Origin: Mortierella sp. BCC40632
Taxonomy: Eukaryota > Mortierellomycota > Mortierellomycetes > Mortierellales > Mortierellaceae
Length of the DNA stretch: 64,000 bases
Direction of reading: 5' to 3'
NCBI GenBank assembly: GCA_011634665.1
Contig: WAEK01000014.1
Coordinates: forward strand, 354,501 to 418,500
Shown here: positions 10,501-21,870 of the stretch, piece after piece
Position numbering within the stretch: position 1 is the stretch's first letter
Layout: each line of letters begins with the position of its first letter
Position numbers and translations under genes: made by a program
Notes under the pieces: generated by a model
Told to the model about the DNA's origin: nothing
Seen by the model: only the letters and a program-made list of their open reading frames with translations
Databases searched by the model: none

Positions 10501-10999
10501 AATCGGCTGGTTTTTTTATCGTCACAAGACGGAGGTGTCAGAGTGTGGCCTCGCCTTATACATCCTATTCCAGACTTTGTCTAAGCTCTGAATCCCTATA
10601 TCTCTTCAGATCCTTTTAGATTTTTTTCCGCACACATATCCCTCTTGGATTCGATAAGTCTGATCATTTCCTTGTTTTTATACCGAGCTCATCCCACCTC
10701 CTTCTCAAAGCTCAGAGATTGCAGGACTTTCAAGAACAAGAACTTAGAGAGTCTCTACTGCACGGGTTGTTCCAATGCACCATCATTCGATAAAAGAGAA
10801 TGTATACTTTTTTCCCAACTCTAGGAGACTTGAAATCTTACGAGAAGACCTCAAAGAGGAAGACACAAAAAAGTCTAGTAGACACCCATTGTCAACCACT
10901 AGTACCCTGGTCCTATTTGCCTTGAAGTAAGGCTTCACACTGCAGCTAGATTTTGACTACAATACACTGGTCTAGGCCACCATCAAGAGTAAATAACCC
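10501..10999 (+). other. No supportable feature
   Basis: This is AT-richer sequence after duplication copy B, with no open frame of interest, no tRNA-like element and no repeat beyond short homopolymers. Confidence 0.4.
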
Positions 11000-12196
11000 T
11001 TGTTTCTGGTTTAAAGCTCGAGATTGGCTCCAAAACATCGAGAGAGAGGGAGGAGGGCACCATAGATCGAAGTCACTCGCCTTCATCCCTGCTATCGGAG
11101 GACAAGGAGTCGTTTGTGAAGAAGGTTGTTGGTCCTTGTGAGGTTTATCAGTGCAGTAAGTTCTATAGACTCATATTCCAAGGGAACACTACAATCCTGG
11201 TACCTGCAGATCATCATACGTAAGTGGTGTAATTTATCATTTGACATTTTGTCGCTACTTGCTATGGGAACTACAGCCTGATTTCCTGAATGCATCATAT
11301 AAGCCGACAGGTTTAAAGATGCTGTCATATCCGATCGAGGCAGTGTGATATCCACACAATCCACAAAGGTTTTTCTGGGGGAGTCCTAGTGTCAAGACAA
11401 ATCATGAAGACAAATCAGGAGAGGGCAAAGACAGTGTTGGAGCTGCATATACGATGCCACGTCAACTACGAGCATCACAGCCAGAAATATTCAAAATCAA
11501 TTGTGGGGAGTCAAGAGCGGCCACAAGTTCACATCTTTGCTTAAGATTTCCGCGGTCAGGCACCGCTACCAAGATAAACCACCTATATTACTGAATCAGG
11601 GCAGAGACTTGAATTGAATATTCAGGATACACAAAACTGACAAATGACCAGAAACAGCGCTGGCATTACCTCTCGAGATGTATCATTCTGAACCCATATT
11701 CAGGATGCTGCACTCCCCGGCATTCCATTGTCCTAAGGTGTGAAAATTTCACAATCGATACCTTCAGCAAGCTCGGCTCATCTCAAAGAGCGATATGGTA
11801 ACCGTACCAACAAGAGAAAGTAAGGTCAGAGTCCTGGTCCTGCCAGCTCTTTGTCGATTCGGTGTGGAATAGAAGAAAAATTGTTGCAAGCTGGCATTAG
11901 GTTGCTCTCTGGTCAACCTTTCAGAAATAAGTGTGCTCGAATGACCTCTCTCTCCAAGTGTTTGCTCACCTATCTCTTCTATGCCCAGCATCGACATCCA
12001 TTGAAGCTACACAAAACAAGAGTCCTGACTACCTCCTAGAATCGTCTGTTCCAGGCCTTCAAGAAGGGGTTGGCCAACAACAGAGTCATTGCAGACGGCA
12101 AAGGTCAAGAAGGCGTCTTCTTGTTCCAAGGAGGCATCAACATTCACAACCCTAGCCTATTAGTAGAGCACACTGTCCAAATGCGGTTAATCATAT
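11000..12196 (+). pseudogene. Broken exon fragments of an unrecognised gene or genes
   Basis: Three stretches read like real protein but sit in different frames and lack start codons. They are 11000-11221 (contains KESFVKKVVGPCEVYQC and FYRLIFQGNTTILVPADHH, ending at a GTAAGT donor), about 11424-11600 (MPRQLRASQPEIFKINCGE) and about 12044-12196 (FKKGLANNRVIADGKGQEG, FLFQGGINIHNP). I do not recognise the family. The order and strand agree with one decayed multi-exon gene, but I cannot connect the pieces in frame. Confidence 0.35.
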
Positions 12197-13079
12197 TCTA
12201 GATTTGGAAGAGCAGCCATGGCGCTTAGAGGATCTACATAGTTCAGACTCATGGTCATAGCCATGCCCAATAGCAGACTAGCTAGGAAGCCTACTTTTCA
12301 GTCAGAGCTTTAATGCTATTCCAAGCATGATACACAGAAAGACCATCTACCTGCAAAATACCATGCCAAGGTTTCTCTTTTGTGATACTTTTGGTGCTGC
12401 ATAGTTGCATGGAGGATACATTTGGTGTTTGCAAAGAGCTTGTTCGTTATTCTTACCAACGGGCGTGTGTGCAGTAACATGGATCCTGTATGGTCCTAAA
12501 CTTGCCTTGTGGCGGGTGTTGGCCATTTTTCCTACCTCCAGGAACAGCCAATCCGACTAATGACTCGAGGGCGACAGGAACCTGGAACGGCTCTCGTAAG
12601 TGAGTGAGAGTGAGGCTACATTTAACCACTGTCGACTGGTCTAGCGAAGCGTGCATTCATCTATTGCAGAATTTTACAACAGGGAACCAGGAATATGGTT
12701 GGCTCACACCCGCATTTTTTTTTTTTTTCCTGGGAGACTTCCACCATTCTTTCCATCATCCTTTTTTCGACTTCCATTGACGCCTCATTCGCTTTCTTTC
12801 CTTCCTTCTTTATTTTTTTTCTTTCACTACAGCCGCTTCTTCAGCTCTTCTTCTCCAGCCCAAAATATCTGTTCTCACCGTCCTTGCTCCCTGTCCCCTG
12901 TTCCCTGCACCCAAACAGCCCATCCGCATTCTGTGGCTAGATTGCTTGTTTACACTTGGTCTGACCAGAACCCCGACATCATTCCAGCACAAGAAAAAGA
13001 TTGAACGACGGAGAGAGAGTGCGTGTGTCAACATTTGTAGGACCACTCATCAGCACAGGCTTCATTCGACCATTTTCAA
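12197..13079 (+). other. Upstream region of the RING-CH gene
   Basis: No gene is visible. From 12716 the strand becomes T/C-rich (poly-T at 12716-12728, then CT-rich to about 12870), typical of promoters and 5'UTRs in this genome. The start of transcription is probably between 12870 and 13079. Confidence 0.4.
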
Positions 13080-15770
13080 ATGACCTACCATCGAAGTACC
13101 ACCGCCTGCTCCTCCTCAGACCAGGTCCATGGTAACAAGGATGCAACCTCATCTTGCCCGACAAGCCCAAATCGCAGCAGAGCTGCCACTGTCTCTTCAC
13201 TCTTGACCAGTACGACTCGATGCTGTCGGATATGCCTCGATGACGACCCCCATGGACTTTACTCACCTTGTCGCTGTCGAGGCTCAATCAAATACGTTCA
13301 CAGCCACTGTCTAACGCGATGGTACGTCCTTTAGCCTATTCACGGAGGATTCTTTTGCGAGACCCTATTTGTTGATAAGAGGATGTCTGGGTGTACCAAT
13401 CATTGCTTGCCAAGAGCGGGAAACTCTTTGGGACTCGGATGAGTAGAGGAAAGACGGGATGGCTCCATGGATTTTGTCACAAGGGTAGCCCTGAGAACCA
13501 TGGTGCTTTTTCTTCTTTTTCTTCTTCGAGAATGACCTGTGGCGGTAGACAGATGGCCTGAAAAGTGGAGGCGATGGCGCATGATCTATGCCCTATCTAT
13601 TCCTGGATGATTGACCGAGTGCAACTTATGCAACTTCGACCGCTCCGGGCCCACGGACACGAAAGGAACCAGAGTGGAGAGGCAATGTCAGGCCACAAAG
13701 GCCCATGTGATGAGGACAGAGAGAGCTCTTTGTCCTACCGAGCCATCAGCGTGCGCTCGCTTGAGATGTGGAGAGGGGAGAAAAGGGAATGGGTCTCCTG
13801 AACTTTCAAACTCCTCCCCCCTCCCCTTCCCTTTTGACTTTTTGACGAGCTTTGACCTCCCAGCTCCCATCTCCCTGTGTGTGCTTTTGAAGATTTGGGG
13901 GTCTGCGAGACTGTGAGAATGTGGGTGAGAGATTGGAGAAAGAGACAGACCAACTCATACTCCTCCCTATTTTTTTTTGAACCCCTATGCAATAGGAGAA
14001 AGAGTCTAATGGCTCATGGTCGAGACGAGTCTGCTAATTCATGTACAATGTGCGGCTTTAACTATGTCCTTAAAAAGCGAGCCCGGTTCTACGAGCTGAT
14101 CTCGTACAGAGGTAATAGCTCTACCTGGAACGGGTTTAACTGAGATTCATGTGAAAAAAAAAAAAACAAAAAAACAAAAAAGAAAGACTGGACTAGGCTG
14201 GACTGGGCTGGGTTGGACCTCTGAGCTGTAACTCTAACCCTGAAAACCGTTTTTCCTATTGGTACTATCTCATACCAGGAATCCGAGCAGCAATCACAGT
14301 GCTAGTGGTGCTGGCACTTCTGTTCCCTTCAGGATACATCATGAAGATGTGTGTTCTTCTCTCTGGATACTGGGAACATCCATCACCATCACACCAAAAC
14401 TACTTTCAGACACTACGTGATCTTTCTTCTGGCATGGACGAGTTGACCGTCTTCCCAATCTGCAAAACCAACTTTCCTGCCACGAGGACGAGCGGACTTT
14501 CTTCAAACATTCCGCCCATGCCAGCCGTCGTTCGCCTGGGGCTTGGAGACGAAGAGTCGGACCCAGATACAAAAGGCGGCGCCACAGCATCTAGTCCTAT
14601 TATCACTGCTGTCCCTTCACCCTTTCTAGCTTTGATCCCTGGCCCATACGGCCCGCCCAGCTCCAATTCGAATCTCTTGACGACACCGGAATCAGAGAAT
14701 GGACGCCCCGCCTGTCCGACAACGACAGCGTCCTTGGATTGTCAGAAAAAGGAGGGTCCTTCACATGTCCATGGAGCTCGGCGAAACTCTTTTGCGATGA
14801 TGACTTACTGGGCCTGGTTATCAGAAGGTGTAGATATGATGGAGACCAGCAAGCTAGCCAATCTACTTCTTTATCCATTCATGAACGACCGGATCTGGTA
14901 TTTCCTGCTATGCCGTCTTCAACATCTCCACCTCGGATTTTTCTTACTTGGTTCAGCCAGCAATGTGTACATGGCCTGCAAAATGCTCTCGGACATGTAT
15001 GACCTTGTAATATCGCCTCCTCATTCTCGATACATTAAGAATATCTTTTTGGCCCATATGTCCGTCTTTGTGATCTGGTTTTGGTTTTCTTATAACCTGA
15101 TGGCCTTCCGGATCTCGACAACCGAGGAAGAGTTTATGAACGAGATGCCTCTCTGGGCCTTGAGATTCATCAATGTCGGTGTGGCCATTGTCGACTTGAG
15201 CTACAGGTAAGTGACCAATTAGGCCCTTTTCACAGACTTTGGATGACCAGAGTTTCATGTATACAATCTAACCTTGTCTAATGTCTCTCTCTCTCTCCTT
15301 TTTTTATTTTGTTCCTAAGGCGAATCTACAATCGATTGGGACGGCTCAAAGTAGAGGAGGAGCTGTTGGACATTTCAGAAGTGGAGAACCTTGAAGCGTT
15401 GCAACAAACAGCATGGTTGCATCAACAGCAAGGACTGTTGCAGTATGGTCAGGAACAAGGCCAATATATTCTGGATCAGCTCTTGGCGCTTGAAGTGAAG
15501 CAGTCGATCTTGAACGGGGCAAATGCAGCAGTAGATGTCGTGTCGGATGCGTATGCCAAGTCTGGCATCTCTTCTTTCCCGACTATCCCCAATACCTTGG
15601 CATCGGCTGTCACCATGATTTCGTCATCGTCTCCATCCTCGACCTCATCCTTGTCGGGTAATATGGAGTTTGGTAAAGACTCTAACGAGGTTTCTTTGGA
15701 AAATGCCCGACCAACAGACGCACCCAACAACAGCTATGAGCAATTGGCTAGGTCTGAGAATGATGACTAG
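13080..15770 (+). CDS. Membrane RING-CH (MARCH-type) E3 ubiquitin ligase
   Basis: Four exons by splice phase: 13080-13321, 13996-14111, 14279-15206 and 15320-15770 (578 aa). The RING-CH finger spans exons 1 and 2: C49-x2-C52, C64-x-C66, H74-x2-C77, then W81 and C97-x2-C100, the C4HC3 order of RING-CH rather than classical RING. A first TM segment follows at once (AAITVLVVLALLFPSGYIM), and three more hydrophobic stretches lie in the second half of exon 3. The C-terminal tail is Ser/Thr- and Gln-rich and probably cytosolic. Such enzymes ubiquitinate membrane proteins at the ER, endosome or plasma membrane. Intron 1 is long (674 nt) for this genome and holds several unrelated open frames. The TM layout does not let me assign it to Doa10/Ssm4, which is far larger. 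Confidence 0.8.
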
Positions 15771-15936
15771 AGAAGTTGCAAAACGAAACTTTAGCTTCCT
15801 ATTTGTATTCTCCCTTTCCTTTCTTTCTTTCTTTCTTTCTTTTTATTCGCTACCTCTCTAGGACTTTATGCCTCATTTCAAAGAGAAATTAGGACCCTTT
15901 TTAAGCTCTATGTAAACTACACACTTGTACAATAAA

Positions 15937-16678
15937 TCAAAAGGCTTGCGATGCTTCACCAAATCGAGGCTTAGTAAGGCACGGACTACTTCTCTGTGGG
16001 TTTCTTGGTTGAGTGTAGCCATCATTCCGGTAATAAATAGGTTGTGGGAGGCAGCGTTGAGGTGATCTCTCTTCTTGATTGCTCAACCGTTGTTCGTAGA
16101 ATTGTTGAGGCGGATGTGTCTGTCGGTAATCTGGAGGCGCTTGGCTGAGTAGTTGTCGAGACAGTCGTTGCTCTCTATCGCTATCGTATCCTTGATGGAG
16201 ATCTTCTTTGGACCACCGGTCATTGACAGGAGTAAACTGAGGTTGAGTTCTATCCCTGTTCCGACTACGGTCTCGACCAAATGACGATCCATTGGAATCA
16301 GATGCTGGAGAGGATATCCCAGGTAGATGAGGAAGCTCAAGACCGTTGTATTGACTTCTATCCATGTGTCTTCTTGCGTTGTGCCTCAGTGGTTTAGCCA
16401 GTTCCCGATAGTGATGGATTTAATATTGATAATCCTGATGCTGATGATCTCGACCAGATTCTTTTTGCACTGTTGTGAGGGGAATAGAGCGACGAGTACT
16501 GTCGCTGCTTTCAATTTCACTACAGCTGGATTGAGATCCTCAGTGATCTCTCCTGAAATTATTAGCTCTAAATGACTCTCTCAGCCATATCCCTTGGTCG
16601 CTATACTCCGATGATCTAGATTTTTGGTTGAGTATCCCCAAGCTTATTATCATAGTATCTAGGGAGCAATACGATTAG

Positions 16679-16713
<35 letters not shown>

Positions 16714-17370
16714 TGAACTTGCCAGAAGTACCTATCTGCCTGATACTAATCCGTAGAAACCAAAATTGTTCGTGTCTATTTGATCCGCCAACAAACTTGT
16801 GCCCCTCCCCCATCTAGAGAGTACCAGACGGCCTCGGAGAGTCACTCTGATCGTTGAGTGAATCCAAAACTAGGCGTACTGATGGATAAGGTAGTCAAGT
16901 TTTGTCCAGGCAGGAAGACTTCTCCTTTTGGCATCGTAAAAATCTCGCCATAGTAGGCACCTTTTCCAAGTAGTAATACCACATCACAAAACTCAGTCCA
17001 GCTGCCATAATCTTTAACAATGGCCACTGCACCGAAGGCTGTTATATCAGAAATCCTACCCACAACAAAGAAATGGTCCGTCAGGTAATAAAGTCCTTTT
17101 CTTCCCTTCAATTAGCGGAGATAGGTTAGCAGGCGTCAGTTTAGTCCATGGAGGGTTGTCTGATGTCCAGTTTATGCTTAGGTCAAGTTGGAAGTAGTTT
17201 CTGGAAAGCCCTTGTGCATAATTGCCATGTTATACAACAAGACGAGTTCTCGAGGAATCGAATATCATATCCAACATCGGTGTTTTCCAAGGAACTGAGG
17301 GGTCTTGCTGTGCCTCGACTAATAAGGAGAACTTTGAAATTGTGACCATCACAATCGACATGATCTCAAG
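15937..17370 (-). pseudogene. Chimeric, decayed kelch/TM surface protein gene
   Basis: Read on the minus strand, 17370-17120 is a broken copy of the N-terminal kelch exon of the intact gene at 20329. 17110-16620 matches the unrelated reading frame at 22577-22130 (SWTEFCDVV, LLGKG-YYGEIFT, RYYDNKLG). 16615-15937 matches the cytoplasmic tail of the intact kelch gene (SSPASDSNGSS, QAPPDY, PQP). The junction near 16617 falls where a TM segment meets the tail, so the chimera could once have encoded a sensible membrane protein. Frame breaks and a poly-A run at about 16680-16710 inside the former TM region disable it. Confidence 0.65.
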
Positions 17371-17751
17371 AAACCAAAAGACTGGTGCCATTGTGGCTCG
17401 AAGGATCTGCTGTTTCTCGAGAGACCTATTGTGGGAAGGAGACTTGAGTGAAGCAAAAGAGGAAGGGGGGGGGGCGAAGGGATGATGAATAGAGTTAATG
17501 TATCGAGAAAAGGGATGGTAGAGGACCCTTAAACTGAAGGAATAGCTGTGCTCCGAGTGAGGAAGAGGGGGTAAAAAAGTCGAGCGACAGCTTTTGCTGA
17601 AGAATAGAAGATGGCAGAGGAGATATGACTGTCAGAGGCTGAAGTAGAATGAGAGAAAGAGATGGAGGAGTGATTAGAAAAGAATGGAGAAGGTGAGAGT
17701 GGATGAGCCGAACGAAAGCAAGCTCACCGTCGCCTCTCCTCACAGTGCTCA

Positions 17752-17794
<43 letters not shown>

Positions 17795-18062
17795 TTTGAA
17801 GGTAGGATAATAAATGTCATATTGAATGATATGGATGGGGTTTTGAAGAGTTCTATTTTCCCCTTGGATAACTGCCTTCAGAACGACAGAATGAAGAGCC
17901 AATGTTGGATTCTTGGATTAAAAAAAAAACGAGGCATGAACATTACTGTCTTGCTTGGTGACGAAGATTACTTGGTGGAAGATCTCAGGATTATTATTTG
18001 TTAGAAACGCAAGAATCGTAAATGCTGAAAGATAAGAAGAATGGCTCTGTGTTGTCTCCTGA
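17371..18062 (+). other. Spacer with GA microsatellite
   Basis: This lies between the chimeric pseudogene and the 3' end of the intact kelch gene. It contains a perfect (GA)n run at about 17757-17790. The open frames across it are produced by the repeat. I see no conserved coding signal. Confidence 0.5.
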
Positions 18063-20329
18063 TTAAATGAAACCCATGTGTTGTCCTCTTGGTTCTGTGT
18101 TCCTATTCTGAGGATTGAACGGTTGTGGAGTTCCATGTGGGTTTCCATGGTATGGAGTATCGTAGTTGTGATTGAGAGGAGTAGGAATACCATATTGAGG
18201 TTCAGCAAGGCGTGGAGCTCCATATTGCGGGTTTCTTGGTTGAGTGTAGCTATCGATCTGGTAATGAATGGGTTGTGGGAAACAGTATTGAGGTGATCTC
18301 GCTTCTTGATTGCTCAACTGTTGATCGTACAACCGCTGTGACGGGAGTGTGTGTTGGTAATCTGGAGGCGCTTGGCTGAGCGGTTGTCGAGACAACCATT
18401 GATCTCTCTCGCTATTGTATCCTTGATAGCGGTCTTCTTTAGATGACTGGTCATTGGCAGGTGTAAACTGAGGTTGAGTTCTATCCCTGTTCCGACTACG
18501 GTCTCGACTAAGTGACGATCCATTAGAATCAGATGCTGGAGAGGATATCCCAGGTGGAGGAGGAAGCTCAAGACTGTTGTGTTGACTTCTATCCATGTGT
18601 CTTCTTGAGTTGTACCGTAGTGGTTCAACTTGTTTCTGATATTGGAGATCCTGATATTGAAAATCTCGATCGGACTCTCTCTGGATTGCTGTGAGGGGAA
18701 CAGAGCGACGAGTGCTGTTACTGCGTTCATTTTCATTATAGCTGGATTGAGATCCTCGGCGATCTCTCCTTGAACCAATAGCTCTAGATGACAATTTCTC
18801 AGTCGTGTCCCTCTGGTCACTGTACTCCGATGGCCTGCGGTATCTGCGGCCGACAAAGAAGAAGAGAACTGCAACAAGAGCGATCAAGGCTACTCCTCCT
18901 CCAACTCCTCCTGCAATGGCTGCTATGTTCATTTCACCACTCTTGTTGCTACTATTGTCACCTCCATTCCTATTCCTATCGTCATTTCCTGCTCTAGATC
19001 CTGTTCCATTTCCAGAATTACCATCAGGATCTGGAAGGCTCTCTGGTTGTGTTGGAGGAGAAGGAAGAGTTGGGACAATGTTACTTCCGATCCACTTTCC
19101 AGAAGCAAAGTTGAATACAAGAGGACGAGCACCAGGGTCTTGAAGTTTATGACCATGACCTATCCCAGGTTGTAGATGATCCATGTCAGCAGTTTGGCAA
19201 ACACATCATGTGAAGAAATCACCAAGGACCTTCTCAACTCATTCTTACCTCCCCAAACAAAGAATGAGAACTCTGTAGCTGCACACGCCCCGAGCAATCT
19301 TTTCTCGGTTTCTTCTCCCAGTGGGGTAAGGGTCCGACTTTTCAGATTCAACACATAGAGTTGCCCAGGAAGGATAATATTATCTTCCTCTCCACTAGCA
19401 AAGAGATAGAGTCTGCTGTCATCGAGAGGGTCTATCATGAGGAGAGATGGCTCATTTAGTGAGAATTAATGGAAAGAAGCATAACTTAGGAGTGCAAGAG
19501 AGGTCAAAAGACGTACCTTTGGCGAGACAATGATTGATGAAATAGTCGGGTAGAGCTCCTTGGATTTTCTATTTTTCTCAGTTGAATAAAACAAAGATTA
19601 GGTTCGAGATTGAGTTGCGAATGGGGTTGACAGAAAAGACCTTCCTAAACTTACTAAGCGTTCCCATGAATTTCCTTTCAGTATTTCGAAGTATGAATAG
19701 GTGTAGTTGACAAAAGTTGTTGCTAGGATTGTACCACCATTCAGATATGGTGTCCAGACAGCTGAAGTAGCTCTCATTAAAGGCGGGATTGCAACAGGTG
19801 TGGCATCTATACTGTCCCTAATCTTTTGTCCATCTCCAACGAAGTAGATCTCTCCTTTTGGAGATGCAACCACAACTAACCCTGGCTTATGAGGACTGGA
19901 TGAGCTGAGTGTCATATCAGGCGAACTTCTCCATACTTTTCTGTCGTTGTCGAAGACTTGAGCATCCTCAGCACGAGAATTTTTAAATAGCAAATAGCCT
20001 CTTACAGCGATATCTCCGTTTGGTAGTAAAGCTCCCGCCATTCCCGTTAGTCCCCAGGTTACTCCAGCCGGTTTCAGATTTGTCCATGCTGGATTGTCAA
20101 CTGTCCAATTTTTACTGAGGTCAAGTTGAAAGTATTCTGTGCTAAATCCTGGAGTACTGAGCGTTGCGCCTCCTTGTATAATAAGATGGGTTTTCGTGGA
20201 GACAAAAGCCGGATGGATTACAGCCGTATTCCAAGGAGCAGGGTTGTCTCCTTGTGCATCGACGAATAGATCACATAGTGTGGCCACCACCATCAATAAG
20301 GCTCCAAAGAGCTGTGAGGTGGAGGCCAT
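18063..20329 (-). CDS. Kelch-repeat type I membrane protein with long Q/N/P-rich tail
   Basis: Four exons on the minus strand: 20329-19655, 19568-19517, 19431-19249 and 19159-18063 (668 aa), all with GT-AG introns of 85-89 nt and matching phases. Residues 1-25 are a signal peptide (MASTSQLFGALLMVVATLCD...). Residues 26 to about 330 form an extracellular beta-propeller-like region with kelch-type blades (GGATLS, GLTGMAGALLPNGDIAVRGY, FVWGG) and several N-x-T sites. A Pro/Gly/Asn-rich stalk leads to a TM helix at about 382-406 (GGGVALIALVAVLFFFVG). A ~260-residue cytoplasmic tail rich in Gln, Asn, Pro, Ser, Arg and Tyr follows. The architecture suggests a cell-surface receptor or adhesin-like protein. 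Ligand and signalling role are unknown. It is the intact member of a local family. Confidence 0.8.
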
Positions 20330-20954
20330 TGTCTCTTGAAGGACTTGTTGACGAGCAGGGAGGGGGGGTAGAGGGTGAGGTATTTGGAGTAATTTGACTG
20401 GATGCTGAGAGCAAGAAGAGTTTCAGGGAGTAGACACTCTCTCCGCTCTGTGTTGACTTGACTGGTGTGAGTAGATGAGAACTTGAGGCTGGGATGGAAG
20501 GATGAAGAAGATTATAAATGATGATCACTCGGGTGATGAATTAAGAAAAAAAAAAAAAAAAAAAAGAGAGGTGTTTGAGTGTGAGTGTGTGTGTGTGTGT
20601 GTGCATGTCCAAGGACTGGGCTCTGGTGGTTACACAGAATAGATAGGTGGTGGTGTACGACTGTGATGCTTCCATTCCAAGTTCAGGAGTGTTTTGTCAT
20701 TACCCAGAAACAAGAAAATCCAATCCATAAAAACAAGTGTGCACAGGACAATTGCTGTGCTCGGTCTCATTTCGCTAACCATGGCACCCACTTTCCTTTC
20801 TTTCTCGTGGCAAAGGAGACAACAATGACAAATAAATAGCAAGGAGATGCCATTTTGGACACATTGTTATCTTCAAACTTTAATAAGCGCTCTCTCTTTC
20901 TTCTTTCTTTCTTTCCTTCTTTCTTTCTTTCTTTTTCTCACTTTTTACTTTCGA
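20330..20954 (+). other. Divergent upstream region with poly-A, GT repeat and CTTT repeats
   Basis: This holds the promoter side of the kelch gene (minus strand), a poly-A run at about 20545-20564, a (GT)n run at 20580-20601 and CTTT repeats at about 20895-20935. No supportable gene. Confidence 0.5.
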
Positions 20955-21870
20955 ATCGGAGATCCTGCTCCTCCTGATTCTGACTCCTGATCCTCAACAG
21001 ACGCGGCCTTCTCTAATGCCCACAAATGACCTTCCACTTCTCTCACCAAACTCAAAAGTCTATCTCATGTCTCTCTCATCCATTCAAGTTGTTGAAGAAC
21101 CTCTTGGCGCTCAGACACTTTCCTTCACTCACTACCAGACCGTCCTGAACCCTCCAGGCTTGATTCACTCTCCTCAGCACCAGATTGCCCCAAAGTCAAA
21201 CTAGAGTATCCTCTTCCGTGATGCTTAGTCTTGTTCGCAATCATCAAAGAGATTTGTTCAAGTGCATATCGTAGAGTCCCTTACCAGCTTCTCTGTTTCC
21301 TTCCACATCAGTCTCCTTGGTCATTGCATCTCTGTCTTGACGACGGTTACTGTGACCCAAAAGACGGTCAGCAATCAAACTCGACGATATCATGTGGGGA
21401 GGTATTTTATCCACGAGACTGCTCACCATTACTGGAACAGGTTGATTGTCGATTAGCAAGATATTAATGAAAATTAAAGAGGCCAAGATCTTGTCTTCTG
21501 ATTCACTGACAGAATCCTTGCTCCTGCTCTTGCTCGACTGCTCCATAGATGAAAGTGACTCGTTTGTCGCTGTCAAGCTCAAGGTTCCTTCCGTAAATTG
21601 GACCGAGTGCGTCTCTCCAGTGGATTCAGTCTTTCCAGCGTCAGTCAAGACAGGAGTGCCTGAAGTGGCCAGGTCTCTGAGTTTAATAGGTCTATTTCGA
21701 GTCCTCCCGACTTTATTAGTCAAATATCCTGATCGTCTTCCACTGCTCAACATTCGTTGCTTAGGAGGCCGCATCTGATTTCTCGACCTACGATACTTGT
21801 CCCTCACGTTGACTCTGAGCACTTGAATTGGCGATCGAACCTAGCTTGCGCTTTTCAAACACCATGATGA
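20955..21870 (-). pseudogene. Unrecognised gene with in-frame TGA codons
   Basis: The minus strand has a long coding-like frame (21822-21244, Ser/Thr/Lys/Arg-rich, no known domain). A plausible donor follows, then a second block reading YSSLTLGQSGAEESESS, then KVSERQEVLQQLEWMRET, then LLSLVREVEGHLWALEKA to a stop at about 20955. Two TGA codons interrupt the last block in the same frame, each where CGA (Arg) would fit. The final segment is a short amphipathic coiled-coil-like helix. The upstream start is also disrupted. I read it as a recently silenced gene; the plus-strand frame 21446-21778 is the less likely alternative. Confidence 0.45.

Noticed and set aside
13080..15770. Doa10/Ssm4 orthologue
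   Set aside because: Same RING-CH type, but Doa10 has about 14 TM segments and over 1000 residues; this has about four and 578.
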